A DNA stretch of 64,000 nt, taken from contig NZ_CP091792.1 in the NCBI RefSeq assembly GCF_022024115.1, forward strand, positions 2,294,001-2,358,000, in the 5' to 3' direction. The notes beneath the pieces were generated by a model. That model did no database searches, was not told the origin of the DNA, and saw nothing but the letters and a program-made list of their open reading frames with translations. Shown here one piece after another: positions 37,894 to 48,995 of the stretch; position 1 is the stretch's first letter, and every line of letters begins with the position of its first letter. This DNA comes from Prevotella communis. Its GTDB lineage: Bacteria > Bacteroidota > Bacteroidia > Bacteroidales > Bacteroidaceae. Made by a program: the position numbers and the translations under genes.

Positions 37894-38332
37894 TCACGTC
37901 GTCGAAATAGTCACGAAGATTGATGGTCTTGAAATGAAACTCCTTATCCTCCAGATAGCGCAGGTCGTACTGCTGGTGCTGGTTCTTGGACTGCTGGGTA
38001 TAGAGTTTCTTGAACTTCAGGAATTGCTTCTCCACCTTCTTCTTGTTCTTATTGGCATATACCACACAGGTGCGACGGGGCATCTGCTTCTGATTGGCCA
38101 GGAAGTCGCGCAACTGATAGGAATACAGTTCGCGCGTCTGCAAGAAATTATTCTTCTTCTCAATCCATGCGCTGTCAATCTCCTGCACATTGGTGAAGTG
38201 CACAATAGTATCATTAAACGAAGCTGCAAAACCAAAGATGTACATCTTGGGCACCTGCACCTTCTTGGCACTTGTCTGCACGCTCATGCCGAGTGCCATC
38301 ACAGCAATGAGCATCATTACGACTCGTTTCAA
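37880..38332 (-). CDS. Conserved-looking secreted protein of unknown function
   Basis: This 150-aa protein has a signal peptide (MKRVVMMLIAVMALGMSVQTSA) and a small basic alpha/beta domain with a run of Lys (ANKNKKKVEKQFLKFKK). I do not recognise the family. It starts 34 nt after the rpoD stop and overlaps the HprK-like kinase gene by 14 nt, so it belongs to the kinase-peptidase-PqqD operon and may be its envelope partner or substrate. Confidence 0.7.
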   Translation of the reverse strand: MKRVVMMLIAVMALGMSVQTSAKKVQVPKMYIFGFAASFNDTIVHFTNVQEIDSAWIEKKNNFLQTRELYSYQLRDFLANQKQMPRRTCVVYANKNKKKVEKQFLKFKKLYTQQSKNQHQQYDLRYLEDKEFHFKTINLRDYFDDVNAEQ

Positions 38333-38366
38333 AATATCACTAGTTTTATTATATTCTCTACTAAAA

Positions 38367-39227
38367 TTAACCCAGATAGCTTTTCAGCATCTTGTTCTGG
38401 GTGTTGTTGCGGAGGCGGCGGATAGCCTTCTCCTTGATTTGGCGCACACGCTCACGGGTGAGACCATATCTGGTGCCAATCTCCTCAAGCGTCATCTCAG
38501 GCTGCTCTATGCCATAGTAGGCCTCGATAATCATGCGCTCACGCTCATTGAGACACGAGAGGGCCTTCTGTATCTCCTGACGAAGCGACTCCAGCACGAG
38601 CTGCTTGTCGGCAGAAGGCGAGTTATCGTTGACCAGCACATCCAGCAAGGAGTTGTCCTCGCCATCGGCAAAGGGTGCATCCACGGATACATGTTTGCCA
38701 TTGATGCTCAGGGCCTCGTCAATCTTCTCCAGGGGCAGGTCCACCTGCTCAGAGATTTCATCAACCGACGGACGGCGCTCGTTTTCCTGTTCAAAGCGAC
38801 TCAGCACCTGACTGATCTTATTGACGGAACTGACCTGATTAAGGGGCAGACGCACGATGCGACTCTGCTCGGCTATGGCCTGGAGGATGCTCTGACGAAT
38901 CCACCACACGGCATAGGAGATGAACTTGAAGCCACGTGTCTCGTCAAAGCGCTCTGCAGCCTTGATAAGCCCCAGATTGCCCTCGTTGATGAGGTCTGGC
39001 AACGACAGGCCCTGATTCTGATATTGCTTCGCGACACTGACAACAAATCTAAGATTGGCTCTTGTGAGAGTTTCCAATGCTTTCTGGTCACCTTTCTTAA
39101 CACGTGCTGCAAGTTCTACTTCTTCCTCCACAGTAAGGAGCTCCTCCTTGCTGATTTCCTGAAGGTATTTGTCAAGCGACTCGCCATCACGGTTAGTGAT
39201 TGATTTAGTTATCTTCAATTGTCTCAT
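38367..39227 (-). CDS. rpoD: Primary sigma factor RpoD (sigma-70 family, Bacteroidetes type)
   Basis: This 286-aa protein lacks the long region 1.1 and the non-conserved insertion of proteobacterial RpoD, as in Bacteroidetes. Region 2 ([47 protein letters not shown]), region 3 and region 4 ([20 protein letters not shown]) are intact. It should direct transcription from the TTTG/TAnnTTTG promoters seen across this window. It has its own promoter at 39254-39261. Confidence 0.97.
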   Translation of the reverse strand: MRQLKITKSITNRDGESLDKYLQEISKEELLTVEEEVELAARVKKGDQKALETLTRANLRFVVSVAKQYQNQGLSLPDLINEGNLGLIKAAERFDETRGFKFISYAVWWIRQSILQAIAEQSRIVRLPLNQVSSVNKISQVLSRFEQENERRPSVDEISEQVDLPLEKIDEALSINGKHVSVDAPFADGEDNSLLDVLVNDNSPSADKQLVLESLRQEIQKALSCLNERERMIIEAYYGIEQPEMTLEEIGTRYGLTRERVRQIKEKAIRRLRNNTQNKMLKSYLG

Positions 39228-39253
39228 AGCTCTATCAGTTTCTAGTCAATGTG

Positions 39254-39261
39254 CAAAGGTA
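39254..39261 (-). promoter_or_regulatory. -7 box of rpoD
   Basis: The minus strand reads TACCTTTG, 26 nt upstream of the rpoD ATG, just after the htrA terminator. Confidence 0.75.
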
Positions 39262-39283
39262 AACCAAAAAAATGATATGGCCA

Positions 39284-39328
39284 AAAAAAAAGTGCAGATT
39301 CTTGGATAATCCTCAAATCTGCAACCTT
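39284..39328 (-). terminator. Terminator of the htrA gene
   Basis: Outer arms TGCAGATT/AATCTGCA enclose the inner arms GGAT/ATCC. On the minus strand a run of nine T follows. Confidence 0.82.
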
Positions 39329-39341
39329 TTATGAAAATAAA

Positions 39342-40835
39342 TCAATCGTTCTGCAGCTGTACGATGAAGTAGCCGCGCTTACCAGTGGGGAAGATACCCT
39401 TGATAACGAGGACGGGCTCCTTAGAGGTAGAAGCATCCTTGACAATATCCTGCAGATCCTCAACAGTATTCATCGCCTCGTCGTTGACGCGCTGGATGAT
39501 GAAGCCCTTAGGCACACCAGCCTCCTTCATCTTGCCGGCATTGACCTTGATAACCTCCAAACCGTAAGAAATTTCCAACTGCTCCTTCTGTGCCTTCGTC
39601 ACCTCACGGAAGTCGGCTCCCAGCACGTCGAGGTCGGCATTCTTCACCACCTTGGTGTTGCCCTGCTCGTTGCGCAGCGTCACCGTCTTCGTCTGCTTCT
39701 TCTTGTTGTGCAGGTAGGTCAAGCTAATCTTATCGCCAGGACGCTTCTGGGCAATCAAACCAGAGAGGTCGCCAAACTTCGTCACCTTGTGGCCATCCAC
39801 CTCAGTGATGATGTCGCCCTTCTCAATGCCAGCCTCGGCAGCAGCGCTATTCTCCACAACCTCAGCCACATAGATACCCTCCATAGTGCCATAGTCAGCA
39901 TCCTTGCCATCCTCCTTCTCAATGTCAACCTGTGTCTTCACGTCGCGTCCGCTGATACCAATCATAGCACGCTGCACGGTGCCATACTGCTTCAGGTCGG
40001 CCACCACCTTGTTCATCATCGCCGTAGGAATAGCGAAGCCATAGCCGCTATATGAACCTGTCTGGGAATAAAGCATGGCATTGATACCAACCAGTTCGCC
40101 ATTGGTATTGACAAGGGCACCACCTGAGTTACCTGCATTAATGGCAGCGTCGGTCTGGATGAAGCTCTCCACGCCATTGGCACCCAGTGTACGGGCCTTG
40201 GCTGAGATGATACCAGCAGTAACGGTATTGGTCAGACCGAGGGGGTTACCAATAGCCAGCACCCACTCACCTACCTTCACATTGTCACTGTTAGCAATAC
40301 GGATAGCAGGCAGGTTCTTGGCATCAATCTTGATGAGTGCCAAATCTGTCGTTTTGTCAGCACCGATGATACGGGCAGAGTATTCCTTGTTGTCATTCAG
40401 CGTGACTGTCAGTTCGTCAGCACCGTCAACCACGTGGTTATTGGTGACGATATAGCCGTCTGCAGAGATGATGACACCAGAACCGGTGGCAGTCTTCTTA
40501 GGCGTCTGCACCTGCTGTTTGCGTGTGCCGCCCTGACCACGCTGTCCGCGTCCAAAAAAACCTCCAAACGGATCACTGAAGAAATCGTCAAAGGGGTCGC
40601 TCTGCACTTCTACAGTCTGGATTTTTGAATTCTGCACGTATTTAATATGTACAACACAAGGCAGCGCCTTTTCAGCTGCATAGGTCAGGTCAACAGGTTG
40701 AACGGCTGTGGCCGTTGACATTTCCAAAACTTCCGGCTCTTGCGTAGCAGCCTGTGTCTCACTGAATGCTGCTACTGAGAAAACAAGGGCTGCCATACTA
40801 AGAGAGGGCACCACATAATTTAAAATCTTTTTCAT
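39342..40835 (-). CDS. htrA: HtrA/DegQ-family periplasmic serine protease
   Basis: This 497-aa protein has a signal peptide (about 1-29), a trypsin-like domain with the triad His134 (TNNHVVDG), Asp164 (TTDLALIKI) and Ser237 (AGNSGGAL), and two PDZ domains (about 300-390 and 400-490). A Gly/Arg-rich loop (about 90-115) precedes the protease domain. It degrades or holds misfolded envelope proteins. It is monocistronic, with a promoter box reading TATATTTG on the minus strand near 40884-40892. Confidence 0.95.
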   Translation of the reverse strand: MKKILNYVVPSLSMAALVFSVAAFSETQAATQEPEVLEMSTATAVQPVDLTYAAEKALPCVVHIKYVQNSKIQTVEVQSDPFDDFFSDPFGGFFGRGQRGQGGTRKQQVQTPKKTATGSGVIISADGYIVTNNHVVDGADELTVTLNDNKEYSARIIGADKTTDLALIKIDAKNLPAIRIANSDNVKVGEWVLAIGNPLGLTNTVTAGIISAKARTLGANGVESFIQTDAAINAGNSGGALVNTNGELVGINAMLYSQTGSYSGYGFAIPTAMMNKVVADLKQYGTVQRAMIGISGRDVKTQVDIEKEDGKDADYGTMEGIYVAEVVENSAAAEAGIEKGDIITEVDGHKVTKFGDLSGLIAQKRPGDKISLTYLHNKKKQTKTVTLRNEQGNTKVVKNADLDVLGADFREVTKAQKEQLEISYGLEVIKVNAGKMKEAGVPKGFIIQRVNDEAMNTVEDLQDIVKDASTSKEPVLVIKGIFPTGKRGYFIVQLQND

Positions 40836-41052
40836 ATCTTCTCGTATTATGTTAATGATTATTTCTTGCTAGAAAGCGTTGATGCAAATATATAGGCAAA
40901 AATCATGAAACTGACAATATGTCTCGATTTTTTCTTGCATTTTAACATTTCACGCAAAACCTTTAAAATCCGTTTGCTCGCTGACGAAAGAAATTTGCAT
41001 TCGTTTAATAATTTAATTTAAGTAAATTTTTGCTTTTCACGCCATTTTTTCG

Positions 41053-41060
41053 TACCTTTG
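41053..41060 (+). promoter_or_regulatory. -7 box of the HD-hydrolase gene
   Basis: TACCTTTG lies 14 nt upstream of the ATG at 41075. This excludes longer starts and gives a leader of only about 8 nt. Confidence 0.75.
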
Positions 41061-41074
41061 CAGTCAGAAGAATT

Positions 41075-42298
41075 ATGGACGACGCAAAAATCATCAACGA
41101 CCCGGTATTCGGGTTTATCAAAATACCACGCGGCCTGCTTTATGACATCGTGAAGCACCCGCTGTTTCAACGACTCAATCGCATCAATCAACTGGGTCTG
41201 GCATCTGTGGTCTATCCAGGTGCCCGCCATACGCGTTTTCAGCACTCGCTGGGGGCCTTCCACCTGATGAGCGAAGCCATCCAGTCGCTCCAGCAGAAGG
41301 GACAGTTTATCTTTGACTCTGAAGCCGAGGCAGTAGAGGCGGCCATCCTGATGCACGACATCGGGCACGGCCCGTTCTCGCACGTACTGGAGAATACCCT
41401 CATCAGGGGCATCTCCCATGAGGACATCTCGCTGATGATGATGGAGCAGATCAACAAGGATTTGGGAGGACAGTTGAACCTGGCCATCTCTATCTTCAAG
41501 GACCACTATCCGAAACGTTTTCTGCACCAGTTGATATCCAGTCAGCTGGACATGGACCGACTGGACTATCTGCGTCGTGATTCGTTCTTCACCGGTGTCA
41601 CGGAGGGCAATATCGGCTCTGCCAGAATCATCAAGATGCTGAACGTGGTAGACGACCGTTTAGTGGTTGAACAAAAGGGTATCTATTCACTCGAGAACTA
41701 CCTGACTTCCAGGCGGTTAATGTACTGGCAGGTATATCTCCACAAGACGGCTGTTGCCTACGAAAAGGTGCTGGTCAACATGCTGACCAGGGCAAAGGAT
41801 CTGGCCAAACGGGGACATCAGGTATTTGCGTCGCCTGCCCTCTCCTACTTCATCGAAAACGATGTCAACGCACAATGGTTTGCCGACCACGAAGAGGCGC
41901 TTCACATGTACGAGGAACTGGACGACAGCGACATCTGGAGTGCCATGAAAGCATGGAAGCATTCCGATGACAAGATACTGTCGACCCTGGCTACGGATAT
42001 GCTGGACCGCCGCATCTTCAAGGTGGAGGTACACGACAGTCCCATCACCGACGAACGTATTGACGAGCTGCAGACCATGATAGCGCGGAACATGGGCATC
42101 GACAAGCGCGATGCCCACTACATGATGAGCATCAACAGAATTCAGAAAGATATGTACGCCGTTGACGACGATTCTATCGACATTCTCTACAAAGACGGCA
42201 CCATCAGGGACATCTCGGAAGCCTCGGAGATACTGAATGTGGCGCTTCTTTCTAAAAAAATACGAAAATATTACCTTTGTTATCAACGTTTTCAATAA
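41075..42298 (+). CDS. HD-domain phosphohydrolase
   Basis: This 407-aa protein has the metal-binding HD pattern: His in ARHTRFQHSLGAFHLM, HD in LMHDIGHGPFSH, and a later Asp in SSQLDMDRLDYLRRDS. This is the YdhJ/SAMHD1-like subgroup, which includes dNTP triphosphohydrolases, so a nucleotide substrate is possible but not shown. The C-terminal 150 residues are family-typical. The lpxD promoter (TATCTTTG, 42306-42313) begins just after the stop, so it is a separate unit from the lpx cluster. Confidence 0.9.
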   Translation: MDDAKIINDPVFGFIKIPRGLLYDIVKHPLFQRLNRINQLGLASVVYPGARHTRFQHSLGAFHLMSEAIQSLQQKGQFIFDSEAEAVEAAILMHDIGHGPFSHVLENTLIRGISHEDISLMMMEQINKDLGGQLNLAISIFKDHYPKRFLHQLISSQLDMDRLDYLRRDSFFTGVTEGNIGSARIIKMLNVVDDRLVVEQKGIYSLENYLTSRRLMYWQVYLHKTAVAYEKVLVNMLTRAKDLAKRGHQVFASPALSYFIENDVNAQWFADHEEALHMYEELDDSDIWSAMKAWKHSDDKILSTLATDMLDRRIFKVEVHDSPITDERIDELQTMIARNMGIDKRDAHYMMSINRIQKDMYAVDDDSIDILYKDGTIRDISEASEILNVALLSKKIRKYYLCYQRFQ

Positions 42299-42305
42299 AA
42301 ATGCT

Positions 42306-42313
42306 TATCTTTG
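42306..42313 (+). promoter_or_regulatory. -7 box of the lpxD operon
   Basis: TATCTTTG lies 30 nt upstream of the lpxD ATG. It probably drives lpxD-lpxC/fabZ-lpxA-miaA-PBP as one transcript, because the following gaps are at most 9 nt. Confidence 0.75.
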
Positions 42314-42342
42314 CATCCTAAAAAGAACACTGAATCATTATT

Positions 42343-43380
42343 ATGGAGTTTACAGCCAAACAAATTGCCGAGTTTATCGGTGGCCGAGTGGAAGGCAACG
42401 ATAATACAGCCGTCCATACATTTGCAAAAATAGAAGAGGGTCAGCCTGGAGCTATCTCGTTCCTCTCGAACCCCAAATATACCCACTATCTTTATGAAAC
42501 AGCTTCCAGCATCGTCTTGGTGAACGATGATTTGGAATTAGAGCAGGAAGTGAAGGCTACACTGATTCGCGTAAAGAATGCCTACGAGGCTGTGGCCAAA
42601 CTGCTGCAGCTCTACGAATCAATGAAGCCTAAAAAGACGGGCATCGATCCACTAGCTTTCGTATCACCTAAGGCCACACTGGGAAAAGACGTCTATGTTG
42701 GTGCATTCGCCTGCATCGGCGATGGTGCTGTCATTGGCGACGGCACACAGATTTATCCCCACGTAGTGATTGGCGAGGGTGTGAAGATGGGAGAGAAATG
42801 TCTTATCTATCCTAACGTCACCATCTATCAGGGATGTAAGATTGGTCAGAACGTAACGATTCACGCCGGCAGCGTCATTGGTGCCGACGGCTTCGGTTTC
42901 GCTCCCAACGTAGAGGGTTACGATAAGATTCCACAGATTGGTATCGTCATCATTGAGGATAATGTGGAGATTGGTGCCAATACCTGCGTAGACCGTTCTA
43001 CGATGGGTGCTACCGTCATCCACAAGGGTGTCAAGCTGGACAACCTGATTCAGGTGGCTCACAACTGTGAGATTGGCGAGAACACGGTGATGTCTGCCCA
43101 GGTAGGCATGGCTGGCAGCACAAAGATCGGTTCGTGGTGTATGGTGGGCGGACAGGCTGGTTTCGCTGGTCATATCCACGTAGCCGACAAAACATTCGTG
43201 GGTGCTCAGTGTGGCGTCATCGGTGACACCAAGGGCAATGGCGAACAGCTGATTGGTTCACCTGCCATGGATCCAAAGGTGTACTTCAAGGGCATGGCCA
43301 TCCTGCGCCGTCTGCCTGATATGTACAAGGAGATGAGCGCTCTGAGAAAAGAATTGGAAGAATTAAAAGCAAACAAATAA
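42343..43380 (+). CDS. lpxD: UDP-3-O-acylglucosamine N-acyltransferase
   Basis: This 345-aa protein has an N-terminal uridine-binding domain (about 1-100) and a left-handed beta-helix of hexapeptide repeats (about 105-300) with the catalytic His in [14 protein letters not shown]. It adds the second acyl chain to UDP-acylglucosamine in lipid A synthesis. It is the first gene of a compact lpx operon, 4 nt before lpxC/fabZ. Confidence 0.97.
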   Translation: MEFTAKQIAEFIGGRVEGNDNTAVHTFAKIEEGQPGAISFLSNPKYTHYLYETASSIVLVNDDLELEQEVKATLIRVKNAYEAVAKLLQLYESMKPKKTGIDPLAFVSPKATLGKDVYVGAFACIGDGAVIGDGTQIYPHVVIGEGVKMGEKCLIYPNVTIYQGCKIGQNVTIHAGSVIGADGFGFAPNVEGYDKIPQIGIVIIEDNVEIGANTCVDRSTMGATVIHKGVKLDNLIQVAHNCEIGENTVMSAQVGMAGSTKIGSWCMVGGQAGFAGHIHVADKTFVGAQCGVIGDTKGNGEQLIGSPAMDPKVYFKGMAILRRLPDMYKEMSALRKELEELKANK

Positions 43381-43384
43381 GCAT

Positions 43385-44767
43385 ATGAAACAGAAGACTC
43401 TGAAAGGCAGTTTCTCGCTCTGCGGAAAAGGCCTGCACACTGGACTGAGCCTCACGGTGACGTTCAATCCCGCTCCAGAGAATCATGGTTATAAGATTCA
43501 GCGCATCGATCTTGACGGCATGCCTGTCATCGACGCTATAGCCGAAAACGTAGTAGACACACAACGCGGCACAGTGCTTGGTAAGGGCGACATCCGCGTT
43601 TCAACAGTAGAACACGGTCTGTCAGCACTCTATGCACTTGGTATTGACAATTGCCTGATTCAGGTAAACGGTCCTGAGTTCCCTATCCTTGACGGCTCTG
43701 CCATCCAGTATGTCAATAAGATTGAGGAGATTGGTACTGAGGAACAGAATGCGCCAAAAGACTGGTATGTCATCCGCAAGAAGATTGAGGTAAGAGACGA
43801 TGAGACCGGCTCTTGCATCACCATCCTGCCTGATGAGCAGTTCTCACTCACCACCATGTGCTCATTCGAGTCAAAATTCATCAACAGCCAGTTTGCAACG
43901 CTCGACGATATCACCAAGTATACCTCTGAGATTGCAGCTGCACGTACATTCGTATTCGTACGCGATATCGAGCCACTGGTTCAGGCTAACCTGATTAAGG
44001 GTGGTGACATGGACAACGCTATCGTCATCTACGAGCGTCAGACCACTCAGGAGCGTCTCGACATGCTGGCTGACCTGCTGCATGTAGAGCATCGCGATGC
44101 TACCGAACTGGGTTATATCCAGCACAAGCCACTGCAGTGGGAGAACGAGTGCACACGTCACAAGTTGCTCGACGTGATTGGCGATATGGCCCTCATCGGT
44201 AAGCCCATCAAGGGACGTATCATTGCAACACGTCCTGGACATACTATTAATAATAAGTTCGCGCGCGAGATACGCAAGGAGATTCGCAAGCACGAGATTC
44301 AGGCACCTGCCTACGATCCCAATGAAGAGCCTGTGATGGACGTGAACCGCATTCGTGAGCTGCTCCCCCATCGCTATCCCATGCAGTTGGTAGATAAGGT
44401 CATCGAGATTGGTCCTACAAGCATCGTTGGTGTGAAGAATATCACCAGCAACGAGCCATTCTTCACCGGTCACTTCCCTCAAGAGCCCGTCATGCCTGGC
44501 GTACTTCAGATTGAGGCTATGGCACAATGTGGCGGTCTGTTGGTACTCAACGCCGTTGAAGAACCTGAGCGCTGGTCAACCTATTTCATGAAGATTGACG
44601 GTGTCAAATTCCGTCAGAAGGTAGTTCCTGGCGACACCCTGATTTTCAAGGTAGAGCTGATTGCTCCTCTCCGTCATGGTATCTCAAGCATGCACGGCTA
44701 TGCTTTCGTAGGCGACCACGTTGTTTCTGAGGCCACCTTCACCGCCCAAATTGTAAAGAACAAGTAA
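43385..44767 (+). CDS. lpxC: Bifunctional LpxC deacetylase / FabZ dehydratase
   Basis: This 460-aa fusion, characteristic of Bacteroidetes, has LpxC in residues about 1-305 with zinc ligands in STVEHGLSALYALGIDN and in HKLLDVIGDMALIG, and FabZ in about 315-460 with LPHRYPMQLVDKV and the catalytic His/Glu in GHFPQEPVMPGVLQIEAMAQ. It carries out the committed deacetylation of lipid A synthesis and beta-hydroxyacyl-ACP dehydration. Fusing the two may balance lipid A against phospholipid synthesis. Confidence 0.98.
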   Translation: MKQKTLKGSFSLCGKGLHTGLSLTVTFNPAPENHGYKIQRIDLDGMPVIDAIAENVVDTQRGTVLGKGDIRVSTVEHGLSALYALGIDNCLIQVNGPEFPILDGSAIQYVNKIEEIGTEEQNAPKDWYVIRKKIEVRDDETGSCITILPDEQFSLTTMCSFESKFINSQFATLDDITKYTSEIAAARTFVFVRDIEPLVQANLIKGGDMDNAIVIYERQTTQERLDMLADLLHVEHRDATELGYIQHKPLQWENECTRHKLLDVIGDMALIGKPIKGRIIATRPGHTINNKFAREIRKEIRKHEIQAPAYDPNEEPVMDVNRIRELLPHRYPMQLVDKVIEIGPTSIVGVKNITSNEPFFTGHFPQEPVMPGVLQIEAMAQCGGLLVLNAVEEPERWSTYFMKIDGVKFRQKVVPGDTLIFKVELIAPLRHGISSMHGYAFVGDHVVSEATFTAQIVKNK

Positions 44768-44776
44768 AAAGACAAT

Positions 44777-45547
44777 ATGAATCAAATACATCCCCTAGCA
44801 GTAGTTGACCCTGAAGCTAAACTGGGTGACAATAATATCATCGGTCCATTCTGCGTTATCGACAAGAATGTGGTGATGGGTGATAACAACCACCTGCTAA
44901 ATAATGTGACCATCCATACAGGTGCCCGTATAGGTAGCGGCAACGAGTTTTTCCCTGGTGCCTCTATCTCAACAAAGCCTCAAGACCTGAAGTTTAAAGG
45001 AGAAGAGACAACCTGCGAGATTGGTGACAACAACTCTATTCGCGAAAACGTGACCATCAGTCGTGGTACGGCCAGTCGCGGCAAGACCGTCGTTGGTTCT
45101 GGAAACCTGTTGATGGAGAATATGCACATAGCCCACGACTGTATCATCGGTAATGGTTGTATCATCGGCAACTCAACCAAGTTTGCCGGAGAAGTGGAAG
45201 TTGACGACTTCGCCATCATCTCAGCCGAGGTGCTATTCCACCAGTTCATCCGCGTAGGCAGCTACGTCATGATTCAGGGTGGCAGTCGCACCAGTCAGGA
45301 CATTCCTCCCTACATCATCGCAGGTAAGGAACCCATCCGTTTCGCTGGCGTCAATCTGATTGGCTTGCGTCGTCGCGGTTTCTCTAATGAGACCATCGAG
45401 ATGATTCACGATACCTATCGCACCATCTATGCCAAGGGCATTATCAAGGATGGTGTTGCAGAGGCACGTTTAAAATATCCCGATAGTAAAGAGGTTGAAT
45501 ATATCTGCTCGTTCTTTGAGAACTCAAAGCGCGGAGTCATTCGTTGA
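44777..45547 (+). CDS. lpxA: UDP-N-acetylglucosamine acyltransferase
   Basis: This 256-aa left-handed beta-helix acyltransferase has the catalytic His in [13 protein letters not shown], hexapeptide repeats over the first 190 residues and a C-terminal helical domain ([20 protein letters not shown] split across two helices). It performs the first step of lipid A synthesis. Its stop overlaps the miaA start by 4 nt. Confidence 0.97.
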   Translation: MNQIHPLAVVDPEAKLGDNNIIGPFCVIDKNVVMGDNNHLLNNVTIHTGARIGSGNEFFPGASISTKPQDLKFKGEETTCEIGDNNSIRENVTISRGTASRGKTVVGSGNLLMENMHIAHDCIIGNGCIIGNSTKFAGEVEVDDFAIISAEVLFHQFIRVGSYVMIQGGSRTSQDIPPYIIAGKEPIRFAGVNLIGLRRRGFSNETIEMIHDTYRTIYAKGIIKDGVAEARLKYPDSKEVEYICSFFENSKRGVIR

Positions 45548-46440
45548 AAAAGACGCTGATAGTCATTACCGGACCTACTGCCGTTGGAAAAACGGATTTA
45601 TGTCTGGACATTGCCAAATATTTTGGCATTCCTATCATCAATGCCGACTCTAGGCAGATTTATCGTGAAATAAAAATCGGTACAGCCGCACCTACTGAAG
45701 AACAACTTCGGCAGGTGCGGCATTATTTTGTGGGAACACAGGCATTGACGGATTATTACAGCGCCTCTATCTATGAACAGGAGGTGATGAGCCTGCTCGA
45801 CACGTTGTTCCAGACATCCGACTATGCCCTGCTCTCTGGTGGCAGTATGATGTATATCGATGCTTTGTGCAACGGCATCGATGATATCCCGACGGTAGAT
45901 GACGAGACGCGTAACACGCTGAAGAGGCGCTTGGCTGAGGAGGGACTGGAGAGTCTCTGCGAACAGCTTCGCGTGCTCGACCCGGAGCACTACGAAATCG
46001 TGGACAAGAAGAATCCACGCAGAGTGGTTCATGCCCTGGAGATTTGTCTGATGACAGGTCGTACCTACACATCATTCCGCACCAATGAACACAAGGAGCG
46101 TCCATTCAACATCATCAAGATTGGTCTTACGCGTGATCGTGAGATTATCTACGAACGTATCAACAGGCGCGTGGATATCATGATGGAGCAGGGATTCCTT
46201 GACGAGGCACGCAGCGTCTATCCTCTGCGCCACCTCAATGCACTGAATACGGTTGGCTACAAGGAACTGTTTGCCTACCTGGATGGCACGTGGTCACTCG
46301 ACGAAGCCATAGAACGCATCAAGGGCAATACACGCCGGTATGCCCGCAAACAACTGACCTGGTACAAGAAAGACCCTCTTGTCACCTGGTTTTCACCCGA
46401 TGATAAAAAACTGATTCTCAATCATATCATTAAACAATGA
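45544..46440 (+). CDS. miaA: tRNA dimethylallyltransferase
   Basis: This 298-aa protein has the P-loop [10 protein letters not shown] at residues about 10-19, the [16 protein letters not shown] motif and the DDIP insertion region. It adds the isopentenyl group to A37 of tRNAs reading UNN codons. The start codon at 45544 is TTG (Leu is written as Met), placed by the 4-nt overlap with lpxA. It also overlaps the downstream PBP by 4 nt. Confidence 0.96.
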   Translation: MKKTLIVITGPTAVGKTDLCLDIAKYFGIPIINADSRQIYREIKIGTAAPTEEQLRQVRHYFVGTQALTDYYSASIYEQEVMSLLDTLFQTSDYALLSGGSMMYIDALCNGIDDIPTVDDETRNTLKRRLAEEGLESLCEQLRVLDPEHYEIVDKKNPRRVVHALEICLMTGRTYTSFRTNEHKERPFNIIKIGLTRDREIIYERINRRVDIMMEQGFLDEARSVYPLRHLNALNTVGYKELFAYLDGTWSLDEAIERIKGNTRRYARKQLTWYKKDPLVTWFSPDDKKLILNHIIKQ

Positions 46441-48818
46441 ATTATATCAGGAAAATCACTGCAGCCACATGGCTCTACTGTAAGAAAGCATTCAAATGGT
46501 ATATGGGTATATTCAAGGGACGTCCTTGGTATATCAAGCTATTATCGGCAACGGCCTCTGTCATTGTCGCCTTCATACTATATCTGGGAGCTGTTGACAT
46601 CAACTTCTTGGGATTGTTTGGTAAATCGCCCAGCATGGGCACCATTATCAACACACGTCCGGCTCAGGCTTCAGAGATCTATAGTGCCGACAGTGTGATG
46701 ATTGGCAAATACTTCAGTGAAAACCGCACACCTGTGACGTACAATGATGTGAACCCTGTCTTCTGGACCGCCCTGATTGACACCGAAGACGAGCGTTTCT
46801 ATCACCATTTCGGCATTGATTTCCAAGCTTTTGGTGCCGCATTAAAGGACTACGTCATCCATCATGATGCACGTGGTGCATCAACCATTACCCAACAGTT
46901 GGCCAAGAACCTTTTCCGCGTGCGTACAGAATATTCTACCGGTCTCCTGGGCAGCATCCCTGGTGTCAAAATGCTCATCATGAAGACCAAGGAGTGGATC
47001 ACAGCCGTGAAACTGGAAGCCAACTTCAGTAAGGAGGAGATTCTGACAATGTATGCCAACACCGTTGACTTCGGCTCTAACGCCTTCGGCATCAAGACGG
47101 CCTGCAAGACTTATTTCAACACCACGCCACAGCACCTGACCCCCGAGCAGGCCGCCGTGCTGGTGGGCATGCTCAAGGCCACCACCTACTATAATCCCCG
47201 CCTGCATCCCGAGAACAGCATGAACCGCCGTAACGTGGTGCTGGGCAACATGTTGCAGCGAGGTCACCTCACCCAAGAGCAGTACGACAGCCTCACCATC
47301 AAACCCATTGAACTGGACTACAGCGTTGAGAATGCCTATGATGGAAAAGCGCTCTACTTCCGCGAAGCCGTGAAGGAATACCTGAGCGACTGGTGCAGAG
47401 AGAATGGCTACGACCTCTACACAGATGGACTGAAGATCTACACCACCATCGATACCGCCATGCAGCGCTATGCCGAACAGGCGGCATGGGAAAACATGAA
47501 ACAGTTGCAACAGCGCTTTAACAACCACTGGGGCAGAGTCAATCCCTGGCAAGACGAGTATCATCGCGAGATACCTAATTTCATTGAGAACATCGCCAAG
47601 CGCCTGCCCTACTACAAATACCTGGACAAGCGTTTCGACCATAATCAGGATTCTATCGACTTCTATCTGAACCAGCCACACCCCGTGAAACTGTTCAGCT
47701 ATGACGGTCCCTACGAAACAGAGATGAGCACGCTCGATTCCATCCGCTATATGGAGCATTTCATGCACTGTGGCTTTACGGCCATCGAACCAAAGACAGG
47801 ATATGTGAAAGCCTGGGTAGGCGACCTTGACTTTGGTACATGGAAATACGACAAGGTGACAGCGATGCGCCAGCCCGGTTCTACTTTCAAGCTCTTTGTC
47901 TATACAGAAGCCATGAATCAGGGACTGACACCCAACGACCGCCGTGAGGACTCATATTTCAGTATGAACGTATGGGACAACGAACAGAAGAAGGAAGTGC
48001 TATGGGCACCTACCAATGCCAACGGATTCTTCACAGGCTATAACATGACCTTGAAGTCAGCCTTTGCCCAAAGCGTCAACTCAATCGCTGTTAAGATAGG
48101 ACAAGAGATGGGTATAGACCGCATTGCAAAGACGGCGCACAAGATGGGTATCAAGAGTCCGCTTCACGAGACGCCCTCACTCGCCTTGGGCGCCAGCGAT
48201 GTGAACCTGCTGGAACTGGTCAACGCCTATTCTACAATCGTCAATGACGGAATGGCACACGAGCCTGTACTCGTGACACGTATCCTCGACCGCGACGGCA
48301 ATGTCATATACGAGGCATCCACCGAGCAAACCGAGGCTGTAAGCTATAGGTCTGCATTCTTTATGCAACAGATGCTGATGGCTGGCATGCGTGAACCAGG
48401 CGGAACCAGCATGAACATGTGGCGATATGTCAGGAATTTCAGTGATACCGACTTTGGTGGTAAGACAGGAACATCCAACAACCACTCTGATGCCTGGTTC
48501 GTAGGCATCAGTCCCAATCTGGTGTGTGGCGCATGGGTAGGCGGCGAATATCGCGCCATCCACTTCCGTACTGGTGAACTGGGACAAGGCAGCCGCACAG
48601 CACTCCCCATCTGTGGGCAATTCTTCGAGTCGGTTCTTAGCGACAAGCGATTTAAGCACTATCACGGCAAATTTGGTGCCCCTCGAGATGCCAGCATCCT
48701 GGACAGCATGTATCAGGGTATCAGCACCTACGAACCACTCGACAGTCTTGAAGAAGACAGTCTTGACGCCGAGCAGGAGCAAAATAACGAAGAAATACAG
48801 GATAGTATTGGCGCTTAG
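46437..48818 (+). CDS. Class A penicillin-binding protein 1A
   Basis: This 793-aa bifunctional enzyme has a membrane anchor at about 35-55, a GT51 domain with [15 protein letters not shown] and [15 protein letters not shown], and a transpeptidase with the nucleophile Ser in [10 protein letters not shown], a second motif near AQSVNS and [10 protein letters not shown]. The C-terminus ends in an acidic tail ([12 protein letters not shown]). It is the last gene of the lpx-miaA operon. Compared with the PBP at 16847-19186 it is the longer paralogue, with the same layout. Confidence 0.95.
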   Translation: MNYIRKITAATWLYCKKAFKWYMGIFKGRPWYIKLLSATASVIVAFILYLGAVDINFLGLFGKSPSMGTIINTRPAQASEIYSADSVMIGKYFSENRTPVTYNDVNPVFWTALIDTEDERFYHHFGIDFQAFGAALKDYVIHHDARGASTITQQLAKNLFRVRTEYSTGLLGSIPGVKMLIMKTKEWITAVKLEANFSKEEILTMYANTVDFGSNAFGIKTACKTYFNTTPQHLTPEQAAVLVGMLKATTYYNPRLHPENSMNRRNVVLGNMLQRGHLTQEQYDSLTIKPIELDYSVENAYDGKALYFREAVKEYLSDWCRENGYDLYTDGLKIYTTIDTAMQRYAEQAAWENMKQLQQRFNNHWGRVNPWQDEYHREIPNFIENIAKRLPYYKYLDKRFDHNQDSIDFYLNQPHPVKLFSYDGPYETEMSTLDSIRYMEHFMHCGFTAIEPKTGYVKAWVGDLDFGTWKYDKVTAMRQPGSTFKLFVYTEAMNQGLTPNDRREDSYFSMNVWDNEQKKEVLWAPTNANGFFTGYNMTLKSAFAQSVNSIAVKIGQEMGIDRIAKTAHKMGIKSPLHETPSLALGASDVNLLELVNAYSTIVNDGMAHEPVLVTRILDRDGNVIYEASTEQTEAVSYRSAFFMQQMLMAGMREPGGTSMNMWRYVRNFSDTDFGGKTGTSNNHSDAWFVGISPNLVCGAWVGGEYRAIHFRTGELGQGSRTALPICGQFFESVLSDKRFKHYHGKFGAPRDASILDSMYQGISTYEPLDSLEEDSLDAEQEQNNEEIQDSIGA

Positions 48819-48957
48819 TATAAAAAGCCAAAAACAAGTTGTCGATAAAAATTCGGATAAAATAGACGAATATAGGCATTTTGAGGACTAACAAATGTTA
48901 AATAAGCGAATTGTGCACCCACACAACATTTTTTCATAAAAAAAGTTTAAGAAAAAC

Positions 48958-48988
48958 TTGCGCAGTTCAATAATTTTCCATACCTTTG
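48958..48988 (+). promoter_or_regulatory. Promoter of a candidate small RNA
   Basis: TTG (48958-48960) and TACCTTTG (48981-48988) are separated by exactly 20 nt. No gene start follows within 150 nt, but a hairpin terminator does. Confidence 0.75.
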
Positions 48989-48995
48989 CCAACGT

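Noticed and set aside
38190..39203. A 337-codon plus-strand frame opposite rpoD.
   Set aside because: Antisense of the sigma factor gene, whose regions 2-4 are unmistakable.
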